64,000 nt of DNA from Sporosarcina sp. FSL K6-1508 (GCF_038007465.1 NZ_JBBOXF010000001.1:3979001-4043000); one strand, 5' to 3'; shown: positions 47,662-56,344, counted from the first letter of the stretch. The notes: generated by a model not told the origin, from the sequence alone. Numbers and translations are program-made.

Positions 47662-47698
47662 ACGCAATAGCAATAATATTTTTAATTAATAGATATTT

Positions 47699-49272
47699 GA
47701 GTTAATTTCATAATTGCCGTTTTTAAAAATACGTGGAGTAACCCCTTAATGAAATTCAGTTTTTTAAAAAATAGAATTACGATTTAATTAGGCCGCTTGT
47801 AACGACTGTTGTTTCATTTCTACTCTAATCCGATCCGTGGCTAATCTTGAGGCATTATAAACAAGCGTCACCAATTGGAAGTGTAGTCTCGCTTTCTTTC
47901 CAGTTCGATGCCGGACATTAGTAAGGCCGAAGTATTCCTTTAAATATGCATTGACACGTTCAACGGCTGTACGTTCTTTGTACAGTTCAGTCCATCTTTT
48001 TGACCCTCTCGCTGGGGAAGTGTATTTCCGGATATCCACGGACTGCCTGATTTTATACGTCTTCTGACAAAGTGAATCATGTTGTAATGGGCAAGTTGCA
48101 CATTCTTTTGGTCGGGTATATTTCAGCGTGCTGTATGTCGCGTCAAAACTGTCGTAACGATAGGAATGTTCCAGGACGCATGTTGGCGCGAAGTGGGCAT
48201 CGTATCCAATTACCTCTCCTTCACCGCGAGGATTATAAGGAATGACGGCTTGTAAGTTTTGATCTATTGCTTGCTGATAAACCGCTTTAAAATCATAACC
48301 TGCATCGAAAAGACCTGCGGTAAATAAATCCGGAAGATTCTGTTCAATCTTTTTTAATAAGGGAATCGCTGCTTTTCCATCATTTAGATTACCTGATGTC
48401 ATCAGCCCCGCAAGAATATATTGACTCTTTGTGCTGACAGCTAAGTGGGCTTTGTAACCGAACCATGAAAAGTTTTTCCCATCACTGTTTTTCTTGATTC
48501 CCCACTTTGGATCGATCGGGGCCTCTGTATATAACGTTTCCACAGATTCGGATAGTTGGTGAACAATCTCTTTTTCATAAATCGAGCGTGTTGCTTCTTC
48601 GACTTGTTTGTCCTTCAACCATTGTTCATGTTCTGCTTTCGGTTTACGTCCCCGCTTTTTCGGTGCAGGTTTTTCTTTCTTTTCCGATGGCCAAGCGCGA
48701 TCTCGCGCTTCAAAATGAGTTGCGTCAATGGCGATGTTTTCTTCAGTAATATATCCTTCATCAATCGCAAGCAGAAGGAGTTCATCATGCACGCGTACCA
48801 TCGCATCTGATTCACTAATCAGTCCAATCATTCGTGAATAAGATACTTCGGATGGGACCGTATCCGAATGGAGAAAGCCACAGTCATATCGAAAAAAAGG
48901 GTCATTTCCAAGACGTTTCACAAGGTCCTTCACCGTCGGAATTCGCTCCACCACACGAGCGATTAACGAATAGACCATGGCCCCATAATTTAATTCTCTC
49001 GGCGCACCTACATTTGTGTTTTTATCGAACAAAGTCCAGACAGGTTCAAGGTTTATCGTTGAAAAAATGGCGTTAAAACGATGGGTAGGTTCAATATCAT
49101 ATAGTTCATGCATGTCAAAAAGGCTTTGTTGTCGTACAATAGACATAGGGGTATCTCTCCAGTCTGTAATGTTTGTTGTGGTGACTACATTATACAAGAT
49201 TTGGGGAGGTACTCTATTTTTAATGTCTAGAAAGCATTGGTGCGTATGGGCTGAGAATTATGAAATTAACTC
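47699..49272 (-). mobile_element. IS1182-like insertion sequence, complete
   Basis: 1574 bp bounded by perfect 17-bp inverted repeats GAGTTAATTTCATAATT (47699-47715 and, inverted, 49256-49272). Both sides are flanked by the direct repeat ATTT (47695-47698 and 49273-49276), a 4-bp target duplication. It carries one intact transposase. The insertion lies 94 bp upstream of oppA, so it may have displaced upstream control sequences. Confidence 0.85.
47788..49146 (-). CDS. DDE transposase, IS1182-like
   Basis: 452 residues, intact. The N-terminal DUF772-type region (LNYGAMVYSLIARVVERIPTVKDL in outline, PFFRYDCGFLHSDTVPSEVSYSRM) precedes the catalytic domain: first Asp in IAIDATHFEARD (about 155), second Asp in GLFDAGYDFKAV (about 285), and Glu in YKERTAVERVNAYLKEYFGL (about 400). 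A cysteine cluster (CATCPLQHDSLCQ) lies between. The start at 49146 (MSIVRQQSLF) follows GGAGAGAT; an upstream in-frame extension has no SD. Confidence 0.9.
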   Translation of the reverse strand: MSIVRQQSLFDMHELYDIEPTHRFNAIFSTINLEPVWTLFDKNTNVGAPRELNYGAMVYSLIARVVERIPTVKDLVKRLGNDPFFRYDCGFLHSDTVPSEVSYSRMIGLISESDAMVRVHDELLLLAIDEGYITEENIAIDATHFEARDRAWPSEKKEKPAPKKRGRKPKAEHEQWLKDKQVEEATRSIYEKEIVHQLSESVETLYTEAPIDPKWGIKKNSDGKNFSWFGYKAHLAVSTKSQYILAGLMTSGNLNDGKAAIPLLKKIEQNLPDLFTAGLFDAGYDFKAVYQQAIDQNLQAVIPYNPRGEGEVIGYDAHFAPTCVLEHSYRYDSFDATYSTLKYTRPKECATCPLQHDSLCQKTYKIRQSVDIRKYTSPARGSKRWTELYKERTAVERVNAYLKEYFGLTNVRHRTGKKARLHFQLVTLVYNASRLATDRIRVEMKQQSLQAA

Positions 49273-49316
49273 ATTTATCTATTTATCCATAAAAAAGGTA
49301 GGAGTTGTAAACCTCT

Positions 49317-49694
49317 ATGAAAAAGAAAAGCTTTATTCTTTCTTTTTGCAGCACATTTTTCCTTATTTTATTTTCCACTACATTTTTTGCTCCAAAGTAT
49401 ATCGTTGTCTTACTTGATTTACTTTTTTATATCGGCATTATCATGTTACTAATCGGCAGTGTATTACTCATCATCCAAGATGGATTTTTCACTAGATTTA
49501 TTAACAATTCAAGACGTTTCTATTCAACTCTTAGCAAACGCGAGCAAGTTATACAGGAGGTAGAAGGTAAAAATGGAGGAAACCCGAGTTATTCAAAAAA
49601 GTTTCCCTTACTAACCTATATTTTACCCCTCGGCGCTTTCTGCTTTTCACTGAGCGTGATTGGGTCTATTATAACTGTTCATTTAGGACGATGA
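49317..49694 (+). CDS. Small membrane protein, DUF3899-like
   Basis: 125 residues with three hydrophobic helices (about 7-23, 30-52 and 98-120). A basic loop after the second, GFFTRFINNSRRFYSTLSKREQ in outline, resembles the DUF3899 pattern (GFFD..xxSFRK); the family match is from memory. Function unknown. The gene begins 45 bp outside the IS right end. Its 3' end overlaps the convergent dipeptidase gene by 16 bp. Confidence 0.6.
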   Translation: MKKKSFILSFCSTFFLILFSTTFFAPKYIVVLLDLLFYIGIIMLLIGSVLLIIQDGFFTRFINNSRRFYSTLSKREQVIQEVEGKNGGNPSYSKKFPLLTYILPLGAFCFSLSVIGSIITVHLGR

Positions 49695-50605
49695 TCCATA
49701 AAGTTTTGGTAGGCAAAACCTTTGACCGTTTCTTCACTGTATTTTTTCAGCAACTCATTTAGTAAATTCGGATGCATAGATGCATCTTCTAAATTAACAA
49801 TCTTTGACGAAATACCATCGAAGTCTGAGCCTAATCCGATTTGTTTTTCACCGCCTAATGAACAGAAATGGTCGATATGTTCGATCAGGTCCGTTATCGC
49901 CACTTCCCCTTGTTCCTTTACAAACGGCGGATTATAGACAACATGGACGAGCCCATTTTTTTCAAACAGTGCTTTTGCCTGATCATCTGTCAGATTACGA
50001 ACATGATTGCATAACGCTCTGGCATTCGAATGGCTCGCAATCGGATAGTTTGCTTCTTCCATGACATCCCAAAAAGCCTTTTCACATAAATGGGAGACAT
50101 CGGTCAAAATTTTATGTTCATTATTGAAATGAACGATCTCTTTGCCAAATGACGTAAGTCCCGCTCCACGTGATTCTCCCGCTCCGTCGGCTGCCAAGTT
50201 GGCATTGTTCCATGTAAGACCAATCGAACGGACTCCCAATTGATGAAGAATAGATAGCTTTTGCAAATCGTTTCCGATTGCATCCACACCTTCAAGCGTC
50301 AACATCGCACCAATTTCTCCGTCTTTTAACTGATCGAAATCGCTCCACTCCTTGATCAGTTTCATATTCGGATTATTCCCGAGCACATCTGTATAGAAAT
50401 AATGGATTTGATCTAAAGCAGCTTGAAATTTCTGATCCGACTTCATTTCCGGATACACGAATATAGCAAATGCTTGTACCTTTACTCCACCCTTTATTAA
50501 TTTCTCATAGCTCGTATCAAGTTCCAAAGAATCTTGAAATTTTATTTCCCCTTTTGATTCATACAATCTTAGCAATACGTCACAATGCAAGTCGATAATT
50601 CCCAT
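49679..50605 (-). CDS. Membrane-type dipeptidase, peptidase M19
   Basis: 308-residue TIM-barrel zinc peptidase. Metal ligands and active-site motifs are IDLHCD (residues 4-9), TLEGVDAIG with the bridging Glu (about 105), DVSHLCEKAFWDV (His), ASHSNARALCNHVRN (His) and GLGSDFDGI (Asp). No signal peptide, so cytosolic. It hydrolyses dipeptides, including D-amino-acid and L,D types; possible use is degradation of peptides imported by the opp system. Confidence 0.93.
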   Translation of the reverse strand: MGIIDLHCDVLLRLYESKGEIKFQDSLELDTSYEKLIKGGVKVQAFAIFVYPEMKSDQKFQAALDQIHYFYTDVLGNNPNMKLIKEWSDFDQLKDGEIGAMLTLEGVDAIGNDLQKLSILHQLGVRSIGLTWNNANLAADGAGESRGAGLTSFGKEIVHFNNEHKILTDVSHLCEKAFWDVMEEANYPIASHSNARALCNHVRNLTDDQAKALFEKNGLVHVVYNPPFVKEQGEVAITDLIEHIDHFCSLGGEKQIGLGSDFDGISSKIVNLEDASMHPNLLNELLKKYSEETVKGFAYQNFMDHRPK

Positions 50606-51049
50606 TTTTCAAGCCCCTTTCACTGATTATCTTTATAATTTCCACTTCACTTGAAGCATGTACCGCTCCGCCATTAGATCCCATCTCTTCAAGTAGAATT
50701 ATTAATTTCAACAATTCGTCAATACTGATAATACCAAATAATTAATATTGTTTCAATTACAACTTAATCTCCAAATAAATAGACCCGTCACTGATATAAT
50801 TCGAGTGACGGGTTTCAAGTTCTTTATTTAAGTTTCAGGCTTACTTTTGGAGGAATTTACAATAAACAATAACAAAGAAGCATTCTACTCAAACACTTTA
50901 TATAAAGAGCAAGATTCAAGGTAAAGTCTACATTATAGCACCTGATTATTCACACTACTTTGCCGCCCTACCTAAGACAGAAATTCACCATTTCCAATAA
51001 TATAGGCTACGCGATACATATTTATATAAAACAAAATTTTGGTTGTTTT
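50606..51049. other. Intergenic region with the dbpA terminator
   Basis: 444 bp between dbpA and the dipeptidase gene. Only the hairpin at 50783-50813 is clear. A GGAGGAATTTACA is followed by a 20-codon frame that begins with ATA (50862-50924); it has no usual start codon. Confidence 0.4.
50783..50813 (-). terminator. Hairpin, probable terminator of dbpA
   Basis: Perfect arms ACCCGTCACT / AGTGACGGGT. T-rich on the minus strand (CTATTTATTT), 237 bp past the dbpA stop; also plausible from the plus strand. Confidence 0.55.
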
Positions 51050-52447
51050 TTACCGTATATTTGCCTTGCTCACTTTAAGCTTCTTTCCTTTGATTGCTGT
51101 TTCCTTCATCGCTTGTAAGACTAATGAACCTTTCCCATTTAAAATATCAACATATGTCCATTCATCCTGAATCGTAATCATACCAATATCATCCGCAGTT
51201 ACGCCAGGTAGTTTCGCAATTGTTCCGACAAAATCTACAGCTCGCAGTTTCTTCTTTTTCCCTCCCGTGAAGTAGAGCTTCATGATAGCTTTATCTGAGT
51301 GAACATTTTTATGGTCTACTACTTTCTGCTGCATCGGTGCTTCCCTTACAGGTATTTCAAAGCCGATGTAGTATTCAATTGCTTTAAGGAGTTTGCTGTC
51401 ATTAGGCGTTGCAAAGGTAATCGCTTTTCCTTTATTACCAGCGCGACCGGTTCTGCCTGTTCGATGAACATAGCTTTCTTTTTCCATTGGTACGTCGTAA
51501 TTGATCACCAGTGTTATTTTAGCTACATCGATCCCTCTTGCGGCTACGTCGGTCGCCACGAGATAACGGAAATTCCCTATTTTGAAGCCTTCCATAACTG
51601 CAAATCGGTCTTCTTGAACAATTCCACTGTGGATTTTTTCACAAGAATAGTTAGATCTTTCTAACTCGGCAAACACAGTGTTGACTTGTCTTTTAGTTCT
51701 GCAAAAGATAATACAGCTTTTAGGGTTTTCAATAACAGTAAGATTTTTAAGCAACGACATTTTTCCTGCTTCTTTCACTTTCATTACACAATGATCAATC
51801 GCACTCGTCGTGATTTCAGCAGAAGCAATTTGAATAGATATGGGGTTTTTCATATAATTATGGCAAAGATTCTCGACTTTCTTAGGCAATGTTGCGGAAA
51901 ACACCATCGTTACTTTATTTAGAGGAAGTTTTTTTATGATAGCTTCCACTTGGGCAACGAAGCCCATGGTCAACATTTCATCGGCTTCATCTATTATCAG
52001 GTAGTTTATTTCATCTACAAGTAATGTTTCTCTTTCAATATGGTCCATCACACGTCCAGGTGTACCGACGACTATATGCGTTTTTTGTTCCAACTCTTCC
52101 TCTTGTTTTGTAAAGGATTCTTTGCCATAAACCGCGAGAGCTTTAATTCCTTTAACTCTTCCGATAGCTGTTATATCCTCCTGAACTTGAACAGCAAGCT
52201 CTCGGGTCGGCGTAAGAATTAATGCCTGTGGATGTCCACCCTCCCAATCAATCATTTCGCAAAGAGGGATACCAAATGATGCCGTCTTACCACTGCCCGT
52301 TTGAGATTTCACGATAAGATTCTGGTTTTGTAACGCTCTTGGTATAACCTCATTTTGAACCTCTGTTGGCGTTTCATATTTCAACAATGCTAGACCTCGT
52401 TTTATTTCATCGCTTAAATTATAATCTTCAAAACTTTTTTCACCCAT
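51050..52447 (-). CDS. dbpA: DEAD-box RNA helicase DbpA (YxiN-like)
   Basis: 465 residues: Walker A SQTGSGKT near residue 43, PTRELA, TPGRV, IIDEADEM, FSATLP, the helicase C domain with VATDVAARGID and HRTGRTGRAG, and the C-terminal RNA-binding domain (about 390-465; LYFTGGKKKKLRAVDFVGTI in outline, GVTADDIG) that binds hairpin 92 of 23S rRNA in E. coli DbpA and B. subtilis YxiN. Acts in 50S assembly. The start at 52447 (MGEKSFEDY) follows GAGGT by 7 nt; seven codons upstream are in frame but overlap that SD. Confidence 0.95.
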   Translation of the reverse strand: MGEKSFEDYNLSDEIKRGLALLKYETPTEVQNEVIPRALQNQNLIVKSQTGSGKTASFGIPLCEMIDWEGGHPQALILTPTRELAVQVQEDITAIGRVKGIKALAVYGKESFTKQEEELEQKTHIVVGTPGRVMDHIERETLLVDEINYLIIDEADEMLTMGFVAQVEAIIKKLPLNKVTMVFSATLPKKVENLCHNYMKNPISIQIASAEITTSAIDHCVMKVKEAGKMSLLKNLTVIENPKSCIIFCRTKRQVNTVFAELERSNYSCEKIHSGIVQEDRFAVMEGFKIGNFRYLVATDVAARGIDVAKITLVINYDVPMEKESYVHRTGRTGRAGNKGKAITFATPNDSKLLKAIEYYIGFEIPVREAPMQQKVVDHKNVHSDKAIMKLYFTGGKKKKLRAVDFVGTIAKLPGVTADDIGMITIQDEWTYVDILNGKGSLVLQAMKETAIKGKKLKVSKANIR

Positions 52448-52517
52448 ATAAGTTACCTCGTTTTTCATTAGTTAACCATACTTTTTTTACAATTAAGTGG
52501 AACCATCCATAAACAAA

Positions 52518-52551
52518 AATAATGCTACCTTGTGTATTGGGCAGCATTATT
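52518..52551 (-). terminator. Terminator of selO
   Basis: On the minus strand AATAATGCTGCC pairs with GGTAGCATTATT (one G-U), loop of 10 nt, then TTTGTTT. It separates selO from dbpA. Confidence 0.78.
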
Positions 52552-52584
52552 ATGTACTTCTTTTAAACCATGAAAAGCAAACGA

Positions 52585-54060
52585 TTACGTCCCGCAAAAG
52601 GTTTGGTAAGGGCTAGTTGTTTGCGCAGGAAGAGTAGAATAATCAGCCTGCCTAGCAGAGTGTGCGTATGGGCTTGAAAGAACATCTAGTAGCTGTTCCA
52701 TGACACTATAATCCCCACGTTCAACCGCGGCTTCCAGCGCAGCTTCCACCCGGTGGTTCCGAGGAATTAGCGCTGGATTGCTGTCCTGCATTAATTGTTG
52801 AGGGCTGACCTTCGATTCCTGTTGCCTGCTAAGTCTTGCCTTCCACAACGCGTGCCACTGTGTGAAATCAGGAGTCCCAAAAAGGGCCATATCCTTCAGC
52901 TTATCAAATGTCAGTGCGCGGAAAGTATTCGTGTAGTCCGCTCGATGCTTTTCCATCATAGTCAAAAGTCCTTCAATAAGGGATTCGTCCTCTATCTCTT
53001 CAGTAATTATTCCTAATTTGGCTCTCATTCCTGCGAGCCAATTCGAGTGATACTGCTCCGGAAAACCTGAAATCGCAGCTTGGGCCAGTTTGGCACCTTC
53101 CGAATAATCTTCGTGCAGCAGCGGTATCAAGGTTTCAGCAAATCGCGCGAGATTCCAACCTGTAATGTTCGGCTGATTGCCATAAGCATAGCGACCTTGA
53201 ACGTCAATGGAACTGAAGACCGTTGCCGGATTATAGGCATCCATGAAAGCACAAGGTCCATAATCGATGGTCTCTCCACTGATCGTCATGTTATCAGTAT
53301 TCATGACTCCGTGGATAAAACCAACTAGTTGCCATTTCGCAACTAAGGCAGCCTGACGCTTGATGACGGCTTGAAGCAGCGCAAGATAGCGGCTTTCGTC
53401 CGCTTCAATATCTGGAAAATGGCGCTGTAGTGCATAGTCAGCTAGCACGCGGAGCTCCTCGTCTGTGCCCCATTTTGCAACGTATTGAAAGGTACCAAAG
53501 CGAAGATGGCTAGCAGCTACACGGGTCAAAATCGCACCCGGAAGTTCGGTCTCACGGATGATAGACTCGCCGGTCGTCACTATCGCCAGGCTTCGGGTCG
53601 TAGGAATACCCAATGCATGCATGGCTTCACTGATGATATATTCGCGCAGCATCGGTCCAAGTGCCGCTCGTCCATCACCACCGCGAGAATATGGCGTGCG
53701 CCCCGAACCTTTCAGTTGAATATCAAACCGCTCACCTGAAGGATTCATCTGTTCGCCAAACAACATTGCCCGGCCGTCGCCTAACATCGCAAAATGCCCA
53801 AATTGATGACCCGCGTAAGCTTGAGCTAGTGGGAAAGCGCCTTCAGGAACTTGATTCCCGGCTAGCTCCGCTACGCCATCCTTACTTTGTAGCGCCTGGA
53901 TATCCAAACCAAGGGATGTTGCCAGGGACTCATTGAGTTTAATCAACTTCGGTGACTGTACAAGGTTTGGATTGAGTTCGGTGAAAAATGTTTGTGGCAG
54001 TAGGGCATAACTGTTATCTAAATTCCACCCTGATTCTATCGACTCTTTTCTAGTTGTCAT
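52585..54060 (-). CDS. selO: Protein adenylyltransferase SelO (YdiU family pseudokinase)
   Basis: 491-residue member of the SelO family, which transfers AMP from ATP to Ser/Thr/Tyr of target proteins. Landmarks are QAYAGHQFGHFAMLGDGRAM in outline, LKGSGRTPYSRGGDGRAALG (about 120-140), the HGVMNTDNMTISG loop and DYGPCAFMD (metal-binding). The conserved C-terminal NPALIPRNHRVEAAL and FCGT end are present. Length normal. Monocistronic, ending at a terminator. Confidence 0.96.
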   Translation of the reverse strand: MTTRKESIESGWNLDNSYALLPQTFFTELNPNLVQSPKLIKLNESLATSLGLDIQALQSKDGVAELAGNQVPEGAFPLAQAYAGHQFGHFAMLGDGRAMLFGEQMNPSGERFDIQLKGSGRTPYSRGGDGRAALGPMLREYIISEAMHALGIPTTRSLAIVTTGESIIRETELPGAILTRVAASHLRFGTFQYVAKWGTDEELRVLADYALQRHFPDIEADESRYLALLQAVIKRQAALVAKWQLVGFIHGVMNTDNMTISGETIDYGPCAFMDAYNPATVFSSIDVQGRYAYGNQPNITGWNLARFAETLIPLLHEDYSEGAKLAQAAISGFPEQYHSNWLAGMRAKLGIITEEIEDESLIEGLLTMMEKHRADYTNTFRALTFDKLKDMALFGTPDFTQWHALWKARLSRQQESKVSPQQLMQDSNPALIPRNHRVEAALEAAVERGDYSVMEQLLDVLSSPYAHSARQADYSTLPAQTTSPYQTFCGT

Positions 54061-54331
54061 TGTATCTCCTTTCGCCTTGTTGCATCATACCTTCTTCTTT
54101 CTCCTAAAACACACATTCGAACATTCCTATCTACAAGGCAATCCTTAGTAGTGTCTACTTCTGATATTTAATTATACCCTGTTGAATGTTATAAAGCTTT
54201 CATCATGAAAGCTTAACCAAATTTGGCAGACTTCCTAAACCACATGTTATCACTGTAAATTTTGTCGACAAAAAGAATCGATTGCTTCCTTAGCTGCAAC
54301 GATTCTATTTTTTAAGATTAAGCTATTCATA

Positions 54332-54877
54332 TTATATTCGTCGGTTTAACGTATCCTCCATTAGGCTCCAGGCTTCCTCACAGCTTGGTGCCGTGCGATA
54401 CGGTTCAAATCCGTAGTTAAGATACATATTAACAGCCTGATAACTTGTCGTTTGGGATGTCAGATATGCTGATGAATGGTAACGGGCTAAAATGTGCATT
54501 GCTGCACTTAGTAATGGTTTCGAAAGTTTCTGTCCTTGATATTCAGGAATAACACCGACCCAATGTATTCGACCCGTTATTTCACCATTGCCTCGTAAGT
54601 CGCCATACCATGCTGTCGTTGTTGCAATCGCCTCTCCCTGTTCATTCTCAATGAATAGACAACGCATTTTCATGTCATCGATATGTGACCCGAATTCTTT
54701 AGTAAAGTGTTTGAGTGCATTTTTTTCATCTTTGAATTCATCTACACTTGCTTCAATTCTCGCCCAATTATGTTCGTCACCTTTTTCAAACAACCTAATT
54801 TGAAATCCATTTGGAAGTGGGTATTCAGGAATATTCAGCAAGTTTTTCCTTACCATTTTCAATCGAATTCTTTTCAT
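54332..54877 (-). CDS. GNAT family N-acetyltransferase
   Basis: 181 residues. Acetyl-CoA motif GVIPEYQGQKLSKPLLSAAM (Q-x-x-G/K-x-G/L variant) near 110-130, then SQTTSYQAVNMYLNYGFEPY. The N-terminal third (PLPNGFQIRLFEKGDEHNWARI) is typical of the GNAT fold. Substrate unknown. The ATG at 54877 is 9 nt after AAGGAG; the earlier ATG (54886) abuts it. Confidence 0.85.
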   Translation of the reverse strand: MKRIRLKMVRKNLLNIPEYPLPNGFQIRLFEKGDEHNWARIEASVDEFKDEKNALKHFTKEFGSHIDDMKMRCLFIENEQGEAIATTTAWYGDLRGNGEITGRIHWVGVIPEYQGQKLSKPLLSAAMHILARYHSSAYLTSQTTSYQAVNMYLNYGFEPYRTAPSCEEAWSLMEDTLNRRI

Positions 54878-55332
54878 TAAAACCATCTCCTTCTATTTTC
54901 AACCGTTACTAATAAGCCTTTACAGTTACCTTTTTATATTTCAATGCTCTTTCTTTTAAACGAATAACTCCAGTTTCATTTCCTATATCTGATTTTTTCA
55001 TCACTAGATATGTTGAAATAAAGAATCCCATTGAACCCGCTGCGCCTGTGTTGCACTCAGTTGTTCAACGTATTTAGATAGTTTCACCAATGCGTTCGCT
55101 TTTTGTATTGAACGTACACTATCGAGGTCTAAACATAAATTAGACAATCAAAAACCTACAAATTGGGATCATCTTATTATATCCCATTTGAGAAATGTCT
55201 GGACCGCCCTGTGTACCGAAAATACCCACAATTAAAATCACTAAATTCAAACTTTTAACACAAAGGGTTCAGCCCCTTCTTCCATGGGTATTTTATTGGA
55301 TGGAGCTTGTTTCATAGGAGGTGGATCTTTAA
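54878..55332. other. Intergenic region with a repeat remnant (module F)
   Basis: 455 bp. At 55014-55065 a remnant has the family boundary TTGAAATAAAGAATCCCATTGAA, then CCGCTG and a short unrelated end, without a hairpin. A minus-strand 36-codon frame (55140-55250, TTG start) reads fairly hydrophobic but has no SD. The promoter for the M50-like gene is likely near 55260-55310 but was not identified. Confidence 0.45.
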
Positions 55333-55914
55333 ATGTTTGGACTCAGGGATTTAGTGTCATTGATTACTTCTGCATTTATCATCTTGCCTGTTGTTATATT
55401 TTTAAGGGAGTCTGGTTACTTCATTATCAGTGGTATTTTCGGTGTTAAAAACCCAAGGCTTACCATTGGATCAGGTCCCCGGATTTTCAAATTCGGAGTC
55501 TTTGACGTGCGAAAGTATTATCATGTATACAGTTGGTTTTCCTATGACTCGTTAAAAAGAAAAAATAATTTTTCATATATATGTATTTACGCGGGGCCGA
55601 TTCTTACCAATCTCATAATTGCTGTAACCATCAATGCCCTTCTAGCTAATGGGATGCTACAGGACTATAAAACGTTTTGGGAGCGATTTATTTTTTATGC
55701 TTTCTATTATGTGCTTTTTGACGCGGTTCCCATGATAACCATAAATGGGAAGCCGAATAATGGGATGATCATTTACGAAATGCTGCGCTATGGTAAACGG
55801 ACCGACTACAATAATGATCCTTTCATTCCTGCAACAAGTGATGTAGAAGAGCAATACCAGGAAAGTATGAATAAAATAAAGGAAATTGATGAAGAAAAAG
55901 AGGAGAAGGGATGA
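55333..55914 (+). CDS. Membrane protein resembling site-2 protease (M50), degenerate active site
   Basis: 193 residues with three or four hydrophobic segments. The start, VVIFLRESGYFIISGIFGVKNPRLTIGSGPRIF in outline, has the layout of M50 proteases (HExxH then GxK and GFGP), but the HExxH is RESGY (residues 25-29): the first His is Arg and the last is Tyr. Near 128-143, FDAVPMITINGKPNNG resembles the second M50 motif (NxxPxxxxDG) with Asn for Asp. So it is probably catalytically inactive, a sensor or scaffold. The tail is charged. GGAGGTGG lies 9 nt before the ATG. M50 kinship is by eye. Confidence 0.55.
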   Translation: MFGLRDLVSLITSAFIILPVVIFLRESGYFIISGIFGVKNPRLTIGSGPRIFKFGVFDVRKYYHVYSWFSYDSLKRKNNFSYICIYAGPILTNLIIAVTINALLANGMLQDYKTFWERFIFYAFYYVLFDAVPMITINGKPNNGMIIYEMLRYGKRTDYNNDPFIPATSDVEEQYQESMNKIKEIDEEKEEKG

Positions 55915-56044
55915 ATGAATATAGTGGCTATTTTATCAAGCATCGGAAACGGAGGAACCTGATGACTTACTCAAAGACAACCAATTCACACGCCCAAGTA
56001 AACATGCAGTGAAAAAGAAGTCAAAACATACGTTCCTTTCGCGA

Positions 56045-56050
56045 TATAAT
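56045..56050 (+). promoter_or_regulatory. -10 box of the toxin mRNA promoter
   Basis: TATAAT 64 bp before the toxin ATG; the -35 region (about 56022-56027) is weak. The predicted mRNA start is about 56057. Confidence 0.55.
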
Positions 56051-56076
56051 AGATTGACAATTGCATAGCAGGGTGG

Positions 56077-56086
56077 GCGGTTGGTC
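56077..56086 (+). promoter_or_regulatory. 5' element of the long-range 5'-3' pairing in the toxin mRNA
   Basis: GCGGTTGGTC is exactly complementary to GACCAACCGC at 56263-56272 in the 3' part of the same predicted mRNA. Type I toxin mRNAs (bsrG, fst) often use such pairing to hold a closed fold. Confidence 0.65.
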
Positions 56087-56108
56087 ACTTCCATGAGAAT
56101 GGAGGTGA
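56085..56108 (+). promoter_or_regulatory. Hairpin that hides the toxin Shine-Dalgarno
   Basis: TCACTTCCAT (56085-56094) pairs with ATGGAGGTGA (56099-56108) around a 4-nt loop, one G-U pair. The right arm contains the GGAGG of the toxin gene, so the SD would be inaccessible. Confidence 0.78.
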
Positions 56109-56113
56109 TGCAA

Positions 56114-56221
56114 ATGACAACATACGAAACGATGAGTTTACTAATACAGCTTAGTGCTGTATTGTTAACTACTTTTACTCTTTTTGTTACATTGATTATT
56201 TTCTTTGTAAAAAAGAAATAA
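56114..56221 (+). CDS. Type I toxin, holin-like small membrane peptide (BsrG/TxpA-like)
   Basis: A 35-residue peptide, too short for automatic ORF calling: it begins MTTYETMSLLIQLSA, continues as one membrane helix (about residues 8-31) and ends FFVKKK. The MTTYE start, single helix and Lys tail match the putative holin-like toxin family (BsrG: MTVYESLMIMINFGG). Such peptides insert into the membrane and stop growth when overproduced. GGAGGTGA is 5-8 nt upstream, but folded into a hairpin. The whole locus (promoter, antisense RNA, two terminators) is described in nearby entries. Confidence 0.85.
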   Translation: MTTYETMSLLIQLSAVLLTTFTLFVTLIIFFVKKK

Positions 56222-56253
56222 CCGTCCCCCCGCAAAAGGTTTGACGGTTATTT
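56209..56253 (-). terminator. Terminator of the antisense RNA
   Basis: Perfect 11-bp inverted repeat AAATAACCGTC / GACGGTTATTT (56216-56226, 56243-56253). On the minus strand it is followed by CTTTTTTA. It overlaps the toxin stop codon. Confidence 0.8.
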
Positions 56254-56296
56254 CTGACCTCGGACCAACCGCTCTTTCTGCGGTCTGTAATTGTAG

Positions 56297-56325
56297 GACT
56301 GGATATTAGCGTATCCAGTCTTTTT
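56297..56325 (+). terminator. Terminator of the toxin mRNA
   Basis: GACTGGATA / TATCCAGTC with a 6-nt loop, then TTTTT. Confidence 0.88.
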
Positions 56326-56344
56326 ACTATATGCTTCTGCTGTC

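Larger units (their letters stand above)
56208..56338 (-). ncRNA. Predicted antisense RNA (antitoxin), RatA/SR4-like
   Basis: About 130 nt, transcribed on the minus strand from the promoter at 56345-56373 and ending at the terminator 56209-56253. It is complementary to the last part of the toxin ORF and to the toxin 3' UTR (overlap about 56208-56326), the arrangement of bsrG/SR4 and txpA/RatA. Ends are estimates from promoter and terminator positions. Confidence 0.75.

Noticed and set aside
50862..50924. 20-codon frame after GGAGGAATTTACA
   Set aside because: It would have to start at ATA, and no homologue is known to me.
55140..55250. 36-codon minus-strand frame with TTG start
   Set aside because: No Shine-Dalgarno near the start and no recognisable family.
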